Of a stretch of 51,055 bases of DNA, positions 17,063 through 24,943 are shown in pieces. The notes below the pieces were generated by a model. That model saw only the letters and a program-made list of their open reading frames with translations. It had not been told where the DNA came from and did no database searches. Numbering within the stretch: the stretch's first letter is position 1; every line of letters starts with the position of its first letter. A program made the translations under genes and the position numbers. The DNA comes from Constrictibacter sp. MBR-5 (GTDB lineage Bacteria > Pseudomonadota > Alphaproteobacteria > JAJUGE01): the NCBI RefSeq assembly GCF_040549485.1, contig NZ_JBEPTK010000022.1, positions 1 to 51,055 of the forward strand. Reading direction: 5' to 3'.

Positions 17063-19171
17063 TTATTCGGCAGCGGTGAGGAATGCCGGAAGTTCGGCGG
17101 CGGCGGAAGACTCCGAGGGCGAGGCATCCGGCTCCGGGGACCCCGGTTCGCCCGTGACCACTACGGTCTCGACGCCGGGCGTGCGCAGCGGCTCGGGCAG
17201 CCAGCCGGTATCGGCCAGAAGCCGCTCGGCCTGTTCGGCCATGTCGGACTTCTTCAGCCCTTCGATGAGCTCCGCCATGCCGGCGCCTTTGGCCTCGGTG
17301 ACCGCCTCGAGGATGCGGGCCTTCGGCACGCGATTGAGGTAGTTCTCCACCGTCGGCTTCCACCCGGCCGCGGTCATGTCGAGCGAAACCGCGCAGGCGA
17401 GTTGGTCAGCATGATGCCGGCGTCCCTGTGTCCGGTTCCACGGCTCATGCACCGCGTTGACGGTGAGCGAGACGCAATGGGCGAAGAGCGCCATGCGGCT
17501 GTCGTGGTCGAAATCGCAGAGAAACTCCCAGAGCAGTTCCGGCTCGTCGGGAAGCTGCTTCTCCCAATTGGCGTGCCGCTCGTCAATGACCTTCGCCGAC
17601 TGGCTCTCCTTCAGCCCCGGCCCCTGAACGGTCGGCGTCGGGCTTTCGGCGCAAATCTCCAGGCAACTCGCCGTCGGATACCGCCAGAAGGTCTGGAGAA
17701 CGAAGGCGTGCAGTGCGGCGAGGAAGGCGATGTCCGGGTCGTTCGCCAGCGCGTCCCGCAGGGCGAGCGTCCGGTGCGCCGTCAGTTCCATGACCAGGCG
17801 CTCGGACAGCGGCTTGAGACCGTCTTCCTCGGCTTCGGCATCGTCAGCTTGCGCCCCATTGCCGGATAGCGCGGCGGCGGGATCGACCTGACCCGTCTCG
17901 CCGTTCCGGCCGACATGGACGATCTCGACATGATCGCGGATGAAGGCATCCGTGTCCTGACCATCGCTGCCCGTTTCGGCCGGCGCCTCGTCCTCGGGCC
18001 GGAGATAGCCGCGCTCGACCTTCAGCTTGCCATCACCATCAATACTGACGAATGCGCCGGCGCGGGCGACCTCTTGCGCGTCGTAGATGACGGGCCGGTT
18101 CTCGAAGGCATCGAGTGCCGCCTCGATCTCGGCGAGACGCCGATCGACCTCCTCGGGCAGATCCTCGTCGCTTTCCTGGAAATAGCGCTGTTCGATCTCC
18201 TCGAACTCCGACCGCAGGGCTTCGCGGCGGGTGTGCTCCTCGTCGGACAGCGTCTCCGTTTCGCCCATGACGCGGCGCAGGCCGGCAGTGTGGCCATAGG
18301 GGAAGTCCGAAGCGACCTCGATCCAGTTCCAGCCCTCGGCCTTGATTGCCTCGGCCTCGGCCGCGAGCTTCTCGGTGACAAGCTTCTCCAGCAGCGCCAC
18401 ATCCTGGAGCCAGCCTTCGTCATTCTGCGAGAACAGGTCGCGGAGCACGATGCCGCCAGCTTCCTCATAGGCCGCGAGCCCGACGAAGCGGGCACGCTTG
18501 TCGGTGGCGCGGACGGTGTTTTCCGTCAGCAGCTTGCGGATGAAATAGGGCTCCTTGTTGTAGCCGCGCTGCACGGTCTCCCAGACCCGTTCCTGCCGGG
18601 CATGGTCGTCCGAAATCGTGAAGGCCATCAGTTGCTCCAGCGACATGCCGTCATCGGCATAGACTTCCAGCAGCTTGGGCGACACGCTGGCGAGCTTCAG
18701 CCGCTGCTTGACGATCTGCGGCGTCACGAAGAAGCGGGCGGCGATCTCCTCCTCGCCCACTCCCTGTTCCTTCAGCGACTGGAAGGCACGGAATTGATCC
18801 ACCGGGTGGAGTGAAACGCGCTGGCAGTTTTCGGCCAGCGAATCCTCTTCCAGAATGCCGTCCTCCCGCACGATGCAGGGGATCGGGGCATTCTTCGCCA
18901 GCCGCTTCTGCTTGACCAGCAGCTCCAGCGCCCGGTAACGGCGGCCGCCGGCCTGCACCTCGTATCTGTCGGTGGGCTGACCGTCTTCGTCGATCACCGC
19001 CCGCACGCTCAGGGACTGCAACAGCGTGCGCCGGGCGATGTCCTCGGCCAGTTCCTCGATCGATACACCGGCCCGCACCCGCCGGACGTTGCGGCTCGAA
19101 AGCGCCAGCCTGTCGAATGGAATGTCCCGCGCCTGGGACAGCGTAATCTTCTCAATTTTCGCCTTTGTCAT
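17063..19171 (-). CDS. ParB/RepB/Spo0J-family protein of the mobile element
   Basis: A 702-residue protein starting MTKAKIEKITLSQARDIPFD. The N-terminal ParB/Srx domain contains AGGRRYRALELLVKQ (CTPase-type motif region, near 77-91) and EDSLAENCQRVSLHPVDQFRAF. It is followed by a HTH (GEEEIAARFFVTPQIVKQRLKL). The long C-terminal half (acidic, with LEEIEQRYFQESDEDLPEE) is far bigger than in chromosomal ParB. Such large ParB-like proteins are element-specific and may regulate or maintain the element rather than segregate a chromosome. No adjacent parA is present in the window, which argues against a simple par operon. Confidence 0.88.
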   Translation of the reverse strand: MTKAKIEKITLSQARDIPFDRLALSSRNVRRVRAGVSIEELAEDIARRTLLQSLSVRAVIDEDGQPTDRYEVQAGGRRYRALELLVKQKRLAKNAPIPCIVREDGILEEDSLAENCQRVSLHPVDQFRAFQSLKEQGVGEEEIAARFFVTPQIVKQRLKLASVSPKLLEVYADDGMSLEQLMAFTISDDHARQERVWETVQRGYNKEPYFIRKLLTENTVRATDKRARFVGLAAYEEAGGIVLRDLFSQNDEGWLQDVALLEKLVTEKLAAEAEAIKAEGWNWIEVASDFPYGHTAGLRRVMGETETLSDEEHTRREALRSEFEEIEQRYFQESDEDLPEEVDRRLAEIEAALDAFENRPVIYDAQEVARAGAFVSIDGDGKLKVERGYLRPEDEAPAETGSDGQDTDAFIRDHVEIVHVGRNGETGQVDPAAALSGNGAQADDAEAEEDGLKPLSERLVMELTAHRTLALRDALANDPDIAFLAALHAFVLQTFWRYPTASCLEICAESPTPTVQGPGLKESQSAKVIDERHANWEKQLPDEPELLWEFLCDFDHDSRMALFAHCVSLTVNAVHEPWNRTQGRRHHADQLACAVSLDMTAAGWKPTVENYLNRVPKARILEAVTEAKGAGMAELIEGLKKSDMAEQAERLLADTGWLPEPLRTPGVETVVVTGEPGSPEPDASPSESSAAAELPAFLTAAE

Positions 19172-19254
19172 GTCAGGTTCTCCGTGACGAGCCGGAGAAA
19201 GCCCTCTTTCCCCAACCAGGCTCGTCACGAAGACACCCACTTCCCTCTCCCTCT

Positions 19255-19641
19255 TCAGGCCGCCGCCCCCGCGGCTTCCTCCAGGTCGAGGTTGTAGACC
19301 TCCGCCCCGGCTGCGGCGTAGGCGCGGGCAACTACGGCCAGCGGGGCATAGGAGAACTCGCCCCATGGCTCAGGGTCGGGAGCACCGCCAACACAGATCA
19401 TCGGCCCGGAGATGGCGAGCCTGGCCACCTTGTCGAAGTCGACACAGCGGCTGTCGATCACCGGAAGTCCGGCGGCGATGGCCTGCTGTTTCACGGTGTT
19501 GCAATCGTAGCCGGACAGGCTGCTCTGGCCGCCATACTCATTCAGGTAGTGCAGACTGAACCCTCCGCGGCCGATCGTCAGATGGCCGCCCAACGTGGCG
19601 AGGGCCTTGGCGATGTCGGCACTGTAATCGCGATCGTGCAT
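19255..19641 (-). CDS. Hypothetical protein (128 aa)
   Basis: A 128-residue protein, MHDRDYSADIAKALATLGGH..., with a GRGGFSLHYLNEYGG segment and an Ala-rich C-terminus. The composition is protein-like and it fits the same-strand series between ParB and the PAPS-reductase-like gene. No motif is recognised. Confidence 0.6.
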   Translation of the reverse strand: MHDRDYSADIAKALATLGGHLTIGRGGFSLHYLNEYGGQSSLSGYDCNTVKQQAIAAGLPVIDSRCVDFDKVARLAISGPMICVGGAPDPEPWGEFSYAPLAVVARAYAAAGAEVYNLDLEEAAGAAA

Positions 19642-19755
19642 CGATGTTCTCCCGCGACGGGCGGCCCGGAACCGTTCCGCGCCTCGAAACCCGTCAGCGG
19701 GGAAGGGCCGCCCTCGAATGCGAGAGCGGCCAGACCGATGCCCAAGAGAAATGCG

Positions 19756-20598
19756 CTACACCCCGCACATCCCCTCGCACTCATTGGCGAAGAGGTCGAG
19801 TTGGCCCTTGTCCTCCAGCGTGTCGAGGTCAGCCTCATCGAGCGGCACGCAGGAGCGATGCAGGAACACCTCGCCGCACAAGCCGCGGAAACCCGAGCGG
19901 ATCAACCCGTCGATAGCAACGGCATCGGCCCAGGCATCGGGATCCTCATCGCGCATTCGCCTCCAGGCGCCGTCACTGTGGAAAGGGCAGCCGATGCAGG
20001 CGCTTTTCGGCGGTGTGGGATAGCCGTGCTTCTCCAGCCAGCGCAGACAGTGGCGGCGGGTCATGCCCTTTTCGATCAAGGGAAAGCGATTGACCTGCCA
20101 CGCTTCGAAGGACGGCTTCATCCGGATCACTTCATCGAAGCTGATCCCGATCCATTGCTCGACGATCGGGTGCTTGGGCGAGCGCTTGCCGGCAATGCCG
20201 GCCAGCTCCCGCACCTTGCGGCGGATCGGCGCGATCTTCAGCTCCTTGGTGCACTGGCGGCGGATCATGCCGACCTTGCCGGATTTCGATTTAGTGAAGG
20301 CCGGGATCGACGCCCAGCGCTCGCCCCGCGCGCCGCGGATCAGCCCCTCGCGGATATCGCCATCCGAGACGACATACACGGGGAAGGGCAGCACGTTCGG
20401 CGACCTCAGCCAGGCGAGATGTTCATAGACCGCTCGCGGCTCCCAGCAGGTGTCGGAGAAGATCGCGCAATCGGGCAGTGGCCCGACCTCGCCATGGGCC
20501 GCCATCAGGGCAAGCGTGGTCGACTGCACGCCGGCGCCGAGCGACAGCACGCGCAGCCGGATGGTGGGAATGTCGGGCGCCGGGAAGAGCGCGTTCAT
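19756..20598 (-). CDS. PAPS reductase-like (PP-loop) protein
   Basis: A 280-residue protein of the adenine nucleotide alpha-hydrolase/PAPS reductase superfamily. The nucleotide loop is RVLSLGAGVQSTTLALMA near residues 15-32. FSDTCWEP follows, and a C-terminal metal-type Cys pair lies in SACIGCPFHSDGAWRR. Phage- and element-borne members are thought to act on nucleotides or DNA rather than in sulfate assimilation; nothing here identifies a substrate. The start (MNALFPAPDIPTI) overlaps the thermonuclease stop by ATGA, so the two genes are coupled. Confidence 0.82.
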   Translation of the reverse strand: MNALFPAPDIPTIRLRVLSLGAGVQSTTLALMAAHGEVGPLPDCAIFSDTCWEPRAVYEHLAWLRSPNVLPFPVYVVSDGDIREGLIRGARGERWASIPAFTKSKSGKVGMIRRQCTKELKIAPIRRKVRELAGIAGKRSPKHPIVEQWIGISFDEVIRMKPSFEAWQVNRFPLIEKGMTRRHCLRWLEKHGYPTPPKSACIGCPFHSDGAWRRMRDEDPDAWADAVAIDGLIRSGFRGLCGEVFLHRSCVPLDEADLDTLEDKGQLDLFANECEGMCGV

Positions 20599-21131
20599 GG
20601 CCGGTCTCCCGCCTGCTGCCGGCGCCGCCATTCGGCGGGCGGATCGAAGGTTCCGTCCCAAATGCCACGGCGCAGAAACCGGGCCGTGCCCTCGTCGCTT
20701 GTGTAGTTGTAGAGACGATTGGCGTCGCGATCGGCGACGGCCCAGCCGTTCTTCACCACCCAGCTACTGATGTCGTCGCCACCGGCGTAGCAAACAGATA
20801 CGAACCGACCATGGCCATCGCGCGTCGTTCCCTGCCAGACTTCGCAATTGACCTTTCGGCCTTCGAGAAATTTGGTGAGCGCGGCGGCGGCCTCTTTGCC
20901 GCAAGGCCATGTCGCGCTATCGCGACGGCGGCAGCGCTGGTCGATCTCCACGGCATCGACGCCGTAGAGGCGATGCTTCTCACCGCCCACTTCGATTGTG
21001 TCGGCGTCGATCACATTGGCCGGGCCGGAATGCTCTTCGTCGAGCGCGGGCCAGAAGGACAGACAGGCGAAAAATACAATGCCGATGACGGCGGACAGGC
21101 GGACGAACTGGAACATGGGAGGTTTCCTCAC
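20595..21131 (-). CDS. Thermonuclease-family (SNase-like) exported nuclease
   Basis: A 178-residue protein with an N-terminal membrane or signal segment (FQFVRLSAVIGIVFFACLSF). It has an SNase domain: VIDADTIEVGGEKHRLYGVDAVE (the IDADT/RLYGVD signature with Asp metal ligands), then TTRDGHGRFVSVCYAGG (catalytic Arg/Asp region). Such OB-fold nucleases are common on RlxS-type conjugative elements. It is probably periplasmic or membrane-anchored. It overlaps the following gene by four bases. Confidence 0.87.
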   Translation of the reverse strand: MRKPPMFQFVRLSAVIGIVFFACLSFWPALDEEHSGPANVIDADTIEVGGEKHRLYGVDAVEIDQRCRRRDSATWPCGKEAAAALTKFLEGRKVNCEVWQGTTRDGHGRFVSVCYAGGDDISSWVVKNGWAVADRDANRLYNYTSDEGTARFLRRGIWDGTFDPPAEWRRRQQAGDRP

Positions 21132-21180
21132 GGGTTGCGGGCGGGCCGGCTCTCTCTTGCCGGCTTCAGCCCTTCATCCA

Positions 21181-22039
21181 TCAGAAGCCTCCCTTTCCCT
21201 CTGCCGCCCGCCCCAGAAGTCTCAGGTAGCCGCCGCTGATCATCTCCTCGGCCTCGCGGACGAGCCGCTGCATGCGGGAGCGGTAACCGGACTCCCAGAG
21301 CTCGTGCGCCGCCGTCTCCCCGAAGATCGCCGCCGCCACCTGCCGCCGGCTTGCGCCCGCCATTTCTCCGTCCCAGGCGCGCAGCATCATCGCCCAGCGC
21401 TTGGCCCGGCGCTCCGGCGGAAAGAGGCCGCGCGGCAGACGGCCGAGGCGGCAAAGCCCGCACAGCCGTTGCAGCGCCGGAACCTTCGCCTCCGTGTGCC
21501 GGAGACCCGACAGCAGGTAGCGGAAGCACACCGGGCCATCGAGAACACTGCCTGCCGTCACCATCAGTTGGAGATGGCGCAAGCCATCGCTGAAAAGCAC
21601 GTGCTCGGATCCGCCGCAGCACAACACAGTCGCCAGTGACGCAAAGCATCGGATGTCGAAGGCGTCGGTGTGGCCGGGTGCAATGGGCTGCGCTTCCACG
21701 ACGAGCACCGATGGATTGAGATCGGGCAGCCAAAAGACGTCCGTAGCCGGCAGGGCAACGCCAGTGGTGAAAGAAGACGCCCCATTGTTCGAACGGCCCC
21801 GGATTCTGGATACGGAGGATTCGGGGCTGAGCGGCCTTCAGCCGGGGCTCGGTAGCGGACGGACGGAGTGGAGGCGACACCTGTGGCAGCCCACCGGCAG
21901 CCGTGGCGAAGTCGGGATTGCGCTTGAGCCACTCCCAGGCCCAACCGGCCCGGTCCAGGTCGATGAGGGGTTTGTAACTTTCGGGATCGCGCCAGTCGGC
22001 GCGCGGACTTATGCCGGGGACGGTCTTCTCCTTGGACAT
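21181..22039 (-). pseudogene. DUF6499-DUF2285 regulator-like gene with one-base frameshift
   Basis: The N-terminus from 22039 (MSKEKTVPGISPRADWRDPE, then KPLIDLDRAGWAWEWLKRNPDF) is DUF6499. The C-terminal part, in another frame, ends at 21181 with GEMAGASRRQVAAAIFGE and YRSRMQRLVREAEEMISGGY, a DUF2285 HTH-like region. Homology moves from EQWGVFF in one frame to TTGVALPATDVFWLPDLNPS in the next at about 21770-21772, explained by one extra base in a run of A (T on the coding strand). The full-length product would be about 285 aa, a putative transcriptional regulator of the element. Homopolymer location makes sequencing error a real alternative. Confidence 0.8.
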
Positions 22040-22481
22040 GGGGCTTGTCTCCTCCCATGAGGCCATCCGGCCGTAGCGGACGCGGCGCGGCCATTTGACG
22101 ATCCGTCGCACAGCACCTGGGACAAGCCGCCTCCTGCCAGGTCGATGTCACTGGCGGGAGGGCGCCGCCGACATCGATTACTATCGATAGTTGAGACACG
22201 GGTTGGCTTCCGTGTTTTCGCGGCGTCTTTCAGGAAATCGTTACAATATTCGCAACGTCAGACCTGGCTAGACCTGCAAACTACGGAATTTTATTAAAGT
22301 ACAAATGAACTCGGGCAGAGAAAACGAAACCCGAGATTGCCACAGTTGCGCCGCCCTCATCACAAAGTTGTCACAGGATCATCTATTTTGAAACACACAC
22401 TCTACCGGGAATGGAACTTGTTAAAGGCCGGCAACCCGCTATCGGCCGAGACATCAATTTTCAGGCGATGGAGATTGCGTC
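22040..22481. other. Divergent intergenic region with 12-bp palindrome
   Basis: This 442-bp region lies between the minus-strand backbone and the plus-strand AraC gene. It is AT-richer than its surroundings from about 22230. A perfect 12-bp palindrome, ACTATCGATAGT (22180-22191), overlaps a second ATCGAT copy at 22173-22178. Placed about 140 bp upstream of the DUF6499 gene start, it may be an operator for the minus-strand operon. No gene is seen. Confidence 0.4.
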
Positions 22482-23363
22482 ATGGCCGAAACCACTTTGG
22501 TCGATTTCACGTCGGAAATTGCGTCCCCGGTACTGTCCGTCACGCGGCGTATCGCCCGCAACGGCATTGTCGTCAGCCGATGCGATATCCCGATCAATCC
22601 CGGGACACAGATCGTCACGGCACAGTTCGCCCTCTTCATGCATGAAAGCGAACCGCTGGATCTCATCTGCCGTTTGCCTGACAGCCGTCGGACCGAGAAA
22701 TATCCGGTCGCTGCGGGGCACTTTCATCTGAGCCCGGCCAATCGGGCCGCCCATGTCGGCTGGACGGCCGACAAGCAGTCCTTCGTCATTGCCATGGAAA
22801 ATAGCTTCATCGAACGCACAATCGGCAACGCTTTCGACGGGCGCGTGCCCGAGATCAGAGGTAGAGCGGCGCTCCGCGACCCGGCGGTCGAGGAGCTGAT
22901 AGCCTGCCTCAGGCGCAGCTTGAACGATAATAGCCGCTGCGGCGGGCTGTGCCTGGACCTCGTCGGCACGTCGCTCGCCCTGCGCTTGTTCGAGACCTAT
23001 GGCGAAAACGGCAAGCCACCGCCGTCGATCCGGGGCGGTCTCGGCGCCTCGCGCCGGCGGCGGATCGTCGATTTCATCGAGGCGCATCTGGACGAAGATA
23101 TCGGACTTGCCGCACTCGCCGCGGAAGCGGGACTCAGCCCGCATCATTTCGGCAAGGCCTTCAAGGCAACGTTCGGCAAGTCGCCCTGCCGCTACATCAA
23201 AGAGCGGCGGATTCAGAAGGCGAAGGAGATGCTGCTGTCGGACCGTGCGTCGATCACGGAGATCGCGCTTGCCCTTGGCTTTTCCAGCCACAGCCATTTC
23301 ACGGACGTGTTCCGCAAGATGACGGGGACGACGCCTTCGCTGTTCCGCAGAGATTGCGCCTGA
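22482..23363 (+). CDS. AraC-family transcriptional regulator
   Basis: A 293-residue regulator. The N-terminal ligand-type domain (to about 185) is not a recognised sensor. The C-terminal AraC domain has two HTHs: DIGLAALAAEAGLSPHHFGKAF, and ITEIALALGFSSHSHFTDVF followed by RKMTGTTPSLFRR. GGAGA precedes the ATG. It is transcribed away from the transfer backbone. The target is unknown; neighbouring small genes are candidates. Confidence 0.88.
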   Translation: MAETTLVDFTSEIASPVLSVTRRIARNGIVVSRCDIPINPGTQIVTAQFALFMHESEPLDLICRLPDSRRTEKYPVAAGHFHLSPANRAAHVGWTADKQSFVIAMENSFIERTIGNAFDGRVPEIRGRAALRDPAVEELIACLRRSLNDNSRCGGLCLDLVGTSLALRLFETYGENGKPPPSIRGGLGASRRRRIVDFIEAHLDEDIGLAALAAEAGLSPHHFGKAFKATFGKSPCRYIKERRIQKAKEMLLSDRASITEIALALGFSSHSHFTDVFRKMTGTTPSLFRRDCA

Positions 23364-23503
23364 CCGGAGACGTTAACCGACATATGCCCGCAGGCCTCCG
23401 GCGCCATTCCGTATTATGATGGGTGGAGCAGCGCCGCGCACCCGACGCCCGGAGGCGGCCCCGAACAGGTGCCATGGATGCGCACGGCATGGAGGACGGG
23501 TGC

Positions 23504-23776
23504 ATGGCCAAACTCGATCCCGAGATCGCCGACGAGGTGCCGTGGGCGGACGAAATCACGTCCTATGACGAGGACCATTTCATCACCTATCTGCGCCTGC
23601 TGGACGCCGAGGCCGAGGGCGCCGACTGGCGCGAGGTCGCCCGCATTGTCCTGGATCGCGATCCAGACGCGGAACCCGACCGCGCCCGCCGCTGCTGGGA
23701 GGCGCATCTGAAGCGCGCCCGTTGGATGACCGAGTACGGTTACCGGCATTTGCTCGACGCGGCGCGGAGCGAATAG
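23504..23776 (+). CDS. Small acidic hypothetical protein (90 aa)
   Basis: The start at MAKLDPEIADEVPWADEITS is chosen because GGAGG lies nine bases upstream; in-frame ATGs exist 30-81 bases earlier. The 90-residue product has YDEDHFITYLRLLDAEAEGADWREVARIVL and RARRCWEAHLKRARWMTEYGYRHLL. This conserved helical pattern is shared, as I recall it, with small proteins of alphaproteobacterial elements near DUF2285 genes. No catalytic motif is visible; the function is unknown. Confidence 0.7.
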   Translation: MAKLDPEIADEVPWADEITSYDEDHFITYLRLLDAEAEGADWREVARIVLDRDPDAEPDRARRCWEAHLKRARWMTEYGYRHLLDAARSE

Positions 23777-23974
23777 GTCCGAGTCGTTTGCGGCTCAGCT
23801 ATATTATGCCTTTCCGGGCCGGAGAGCTGCGGTTCGCCCCTGTGATCGTCCCCTCGGAGCCGCGCCCCGGGACAGCACGCGAAGGCACCGGACCTCCCTG
23901 GCGAGATGCCATCGGAGGTCACGCGCGATGGCGGGTCGCTCCTCTATCGTTTCAATCGAAATTGAATAAACGCC

Positions 23975-24003
23975 TTGAGCACCATAGCGCGCATGTCTAT
24001 AAA
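23975..24003 (+). promoter_or_regulatory. Sigma-70-like promoter of the WYL-helicase/pAgo-nuclease operon
   Basis: TTGAGC (23975-23980) and TATAAA (23998-24003) are spaced by exactly 17 bases, placing transcription start near 24010, inside the palindrome at 23994-24027. It is the only good promoter in the 270 bp before the WYL gene. The rest of 23777-23974 shows no gene. Confidence 0.6.
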
Positions 24004-24027
24004 CTAGTCTGGTCTAGTAGATAGACA
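23994..24027. promoter_or_regulatory. 34-bp hyphenated palindrome, likely WYL-regulator operator
   Basis: The left arm is TGTCTAT-nn-ACTAG and the right arm CTAGT-nn-ATAGACA, separated by six bases. All twelve specified positions in each arm are complementary. It covers the -10 box and the predicted start site of the operon, the expected place for autorepression by a dimeric BrxR/CapW-type WYL protein. Confidence 0.7.
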
Positions 24028-24049
24028 CTCAGACTGTGAGAGGCGATTG

Positions 24050-24943
24050 GTGGGCGAAGGCCAAAATCAACTTAAGGGAAATGATCTCAGGTGGGGCGTC
24101 GAACGCCGGCTTGAGTTCATCGAATTCCGACTGTTCTGGGAGGGTCACGTGAATCGCGGCGACCTGATGGAGATGTTCGGGATTTCGGTGCAGCAGGCCT
24201 CGACGGATCTAAACCGCTATCTCGGGCTTGCCCCCGCCAACATGGCCTACGACAAGAGCGCACGTACCTATGTGCGCGGTTCCGATTTTGCACCGTGCTT
24301 CTTGAAGCCGGACGCCAGCCGCTACCTTTCTCAACTTCGCTCGGTCGCTGATGGCATCGTCGACCGGTCCGACGCCTGGATTGGCCAGATTCCCGACTTC
24401 GACGCTGCACCGACACCGGCACGTGGTGTGAACGCCCGAACGTTGCGCGCCGTGGTGTCTGCAATTCGCCGTACCGAGTCTATCGAGATCAAATATCAGT
24501 CACTGTCTCGCCCCGCGCCCCAATGGCGGTGGATCGCCCCACACGCCATTGGCTTCGACGGCTTTCGCTGGCATGCCCGCGCCTTCTGCGAGATCGACCA
24601 GTCGTTCAAGGACTTCGTATTGTCGCGGATCATGGAGGTACGGGGCACGCGCCCGAGCACATGCGATCTGGCAACCGACGCCGACTGGTATCAACATGTA
24701 ACGCTCGAAATCGGCCCTCACCCGGAACTGTCCGAAACGCAACAGAAGGTGATCGCGCTCGACTACGGAATGCGCGGCGGCAAGACGAAGATCAAGGTCC
24801 GCCGCGCCTTTTTGTACTACACGCTGAAACGGCTTGGCTTGGACACAGATCCCGCCGCCCGACGTCCGCAAGATCAGCAAATCGTGCTGCTTTCTCCGCT
24901 TCATCCGTTGTCAAACAGCGCGCCAACGGTGGGTGAAGGCTGA
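24050..24943 (+). CDS. BrxR/CapW-type WYL-domain transcriptional regulator
   Basis: A 297-residue DNA-binding regulator of a defence locus. The N-terminal winged helix includes GVERRLEFIEFRLFWEGHVN and RGDLMEMFGISVQQASTDLNRYL (about 15-60). The central WYL domain has IEIKYQSLSRPAPQWRWIAP, then GFRWHARAFCEIDQSFKDFVLSRI, matching the WHxRAxC...DFVLSRI pattern of BrxR/CapW proteins. The C-terminal WCX-like region covers about 205-290. GTG at 24050 is preferred because GAGAGG lies six bases upstream; TTG at 24047 is too close. In BREX and CBASS loci such proteins repress the operon and are released during infection, probably by a ligand in the WYL pocket; that mechanism is inferred here. The stop overlaps the next start (TGATG). 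Confidence 0.9.
   Translation: MGEGQNQLKGNDLRWGVERRLEFIEFRLFWEGHVNRGDLMEMFGISVQQASTDLNRYLGLAPANMAYDKSARTYVRGSDFAPCFLKPDASRYLSQLRSVADGIVDRSDAWIGQIPDFDAAPTPARGVNARTLRAVVSAIRRTESIEIKYQSLSRPAPQWRWIAPHAIGFDGFRWHARAFCEIDQSFKDFVLSRIMEVRGTRPSTCDLATDADWYQHVTLEIGPHPELSETQQKVIALDYGMRGGKTKIKVRRAFLYYTLKRLGLDTDPAARRPQDQQIVLLSPLHPLSNSAPTVGEG

Noticed and set aside
22337-22731. Short plus-strand frames before the AraC gene as leader peptides
   Set aside because: They overlap the AraC coding region out of frame and have no supporting ribosome-binding site.
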